Origin: QHWK01 sp035315685
Lineage (GTDB): Bacteria > Acidobacteriota > Vicinamibacteria > Vicinamibacterales > CAVVIG01
Assembly (NCBI GenBank): GCA_035315685.1
Contig: DATFXR010000465.1
Location: 1 to 6,809, forward strand
Direction: 5' to 3'
Length of the DNA: 6,809 bases
In this document: in pieces, positions 6,318 through 6,809 of the stretch
Layout of the letters: each line of letters opens with the position of its first letter
Position numbering within the stretch: position 1 is the stretch's first letter
Program-made: the position numbers and the translations under genes
The notes under the pieces: model-generated
Database searches by the model: none
The model's input: the letters and a program-made list of their open reading frames with translations, nothing else
Told to the model about the DNA's origin: nothing

Positions 6318-6809
6318 TCATCGCTCCTGCTGCTTGTGGGCGCGCGTCGGCCGGCCGAGCCAGAAAATGAACAGCAGCAGCAGCGAGGCGGGGATGAACG
6401 GCCCCCACCATGCGTTGATGCCGATCGCGCTCATCGTCAGCGCGCCGCCTTTGACGAGCGCCATGATCGTGCCGGCCCAGGCGAAGGCGCTGATCAGGTT
6501 GAGTGCCGTGAATTTCTCGGGCCTGACATTCGCGACCGCGCACGCCGCCGGGATCGCCGTACGCAGACCGGGAAGGAAGCGCGTGGCGAGGATGATCAGC
6601 GACTCGTGCGCGTGGACGTGCCGGCTGACGCGCTTTTCGAACTTCGCGATCTTCGGGTAGCGGTCGAGCCAGTGCACGCGGCCGCGGAGCAGGTAGAACC
6701 AGAGGTTGTCGCCGGTCGAGCCGCCCAGCGCACCGGCGATCAGCACTCCCGCCCAGTTCAGCGTGCCGTGCGCGGCCAGCGAGCACTGCACGATGTAGTA
6801 CGCCTCGCC
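6318..6809 (-). CDS. DedA-family (SNARE-associated/VTT) inner-membrane protein, N-terminus outside window
   Basis: The reverse-strand frame is open from the right edge to a TGA at 6318-6320, giving 163 residues. A GTG at 6789-6791 is unlikely to be the start, because the codons before it read GEAYYIV, matching the conserved P-G-E region near the N-terminal side of DedA proteins. Further family marks are GALGGSTGDNLWFYLLRGR from residue 26 (small-residue helix, then the Gly-Asp and Tyr/Arg signature) and RFLPGLRTAIP from residue 77, carrying the conserved Arg-Phe-x-Pro-x-x-Arg pattern. Hydrophobic spans around residues 101-119 and 137-152 fit membrane helices, and the C-terminus is short and basic. 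DedA proteins are membrane transporters or scramblases; characterised members recycle undecaprenyl phosphate or move phospholipids, and loss affects envelope stability and membrane potential. Which role applies here cannot be told. The gene converges on the synthetase gene across 29 bases in which I see no clear hairpin. Confidence 0.92.
   Translation of the reverse strand, partial: GEAYYIVQCSLAAHGTLNWAGVLIAGALGGSTGDNLWFYLLRGRVHWLDRYPKIAKFEKRVSRHVHAHESLIILATRFLPGLRTAIPAACAVANVRPEKFTALNLISAFAWAGTIMALVKGGALTMSAIGINAWWGPFIPASLLLLFIFWLGRPTRAHKQQER

Noticed and set aside
1..6809. A new defence or biosynthetic gene cluster
   Set aside because: All four genes belong to widespread families with ordinary housekeeping or envelope roles, and no toxin, nuclease, synthase or mobile-element signature accompanies them.

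Overview
This GC-rich window fits a soil-type member of the Acidobacteriota, possibly the Vicinamibacteria. That placement is an inference: it rests on the OAR-like TonB-dependent receptor, the large exported PIG-L/LmbE-type protein and uniform GC-rich coding, not on a marker gene. Four protein genes fill almost all of the sequence. No RNA gene, CRISPR array, insertion sequence or prophage remnant was found.

Layout, left to right. (1) The C-terminal 522 codons of an outer-membrane TonB-dependent receptor, + strand, cut by the left edge. (2) A 114-bp gap holding a nested GC-rich hairpin just after the receptor stop and a -10-like hexamer seven bases before the next start. (3) A complete 966-residue secreted PIG-L family protein with an N-terminal AHPDDE deacetylase domain, Ig-like segments, a Pro/Arg/Gly-rich linker and a C-terminal glutamine-amidotransferase-like domain without a visible nucleophile. 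(4) A 131-bp gap dominated by a long imperfect inverted repeat built from heptamers around ATGGCTR. It ends exactly on the first base of the next start codon and has a -10-like hexamer in its loop. (5) A complete 523-residue AMP-forming acyl-CoA synthetase with all core motifs. (6) After a 29-bp convergent gap, a DedA-family inner-membrane protein on the - strand, cut by the right edge.

The receptor and the PIG-L protein could work together at the envelope, in uptake and in periplasmic deacetylation of an N-acetylated substrate, but the hairpin and the likely promoter between them suggest separate transcription units. The synthetase and the DedA protein belong to lipid metabolism and membrane lipid handling in general; nothing in the sequence ties them to each other or to the first two genes.

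I do not see a new multi-gene system here. The most unusual signal is the heptamer inverted repeat upstream of the synthetase, whose geometry could hide the start codon in read-through transcripts while leaving it free in transcripts from a promoter in the loop.
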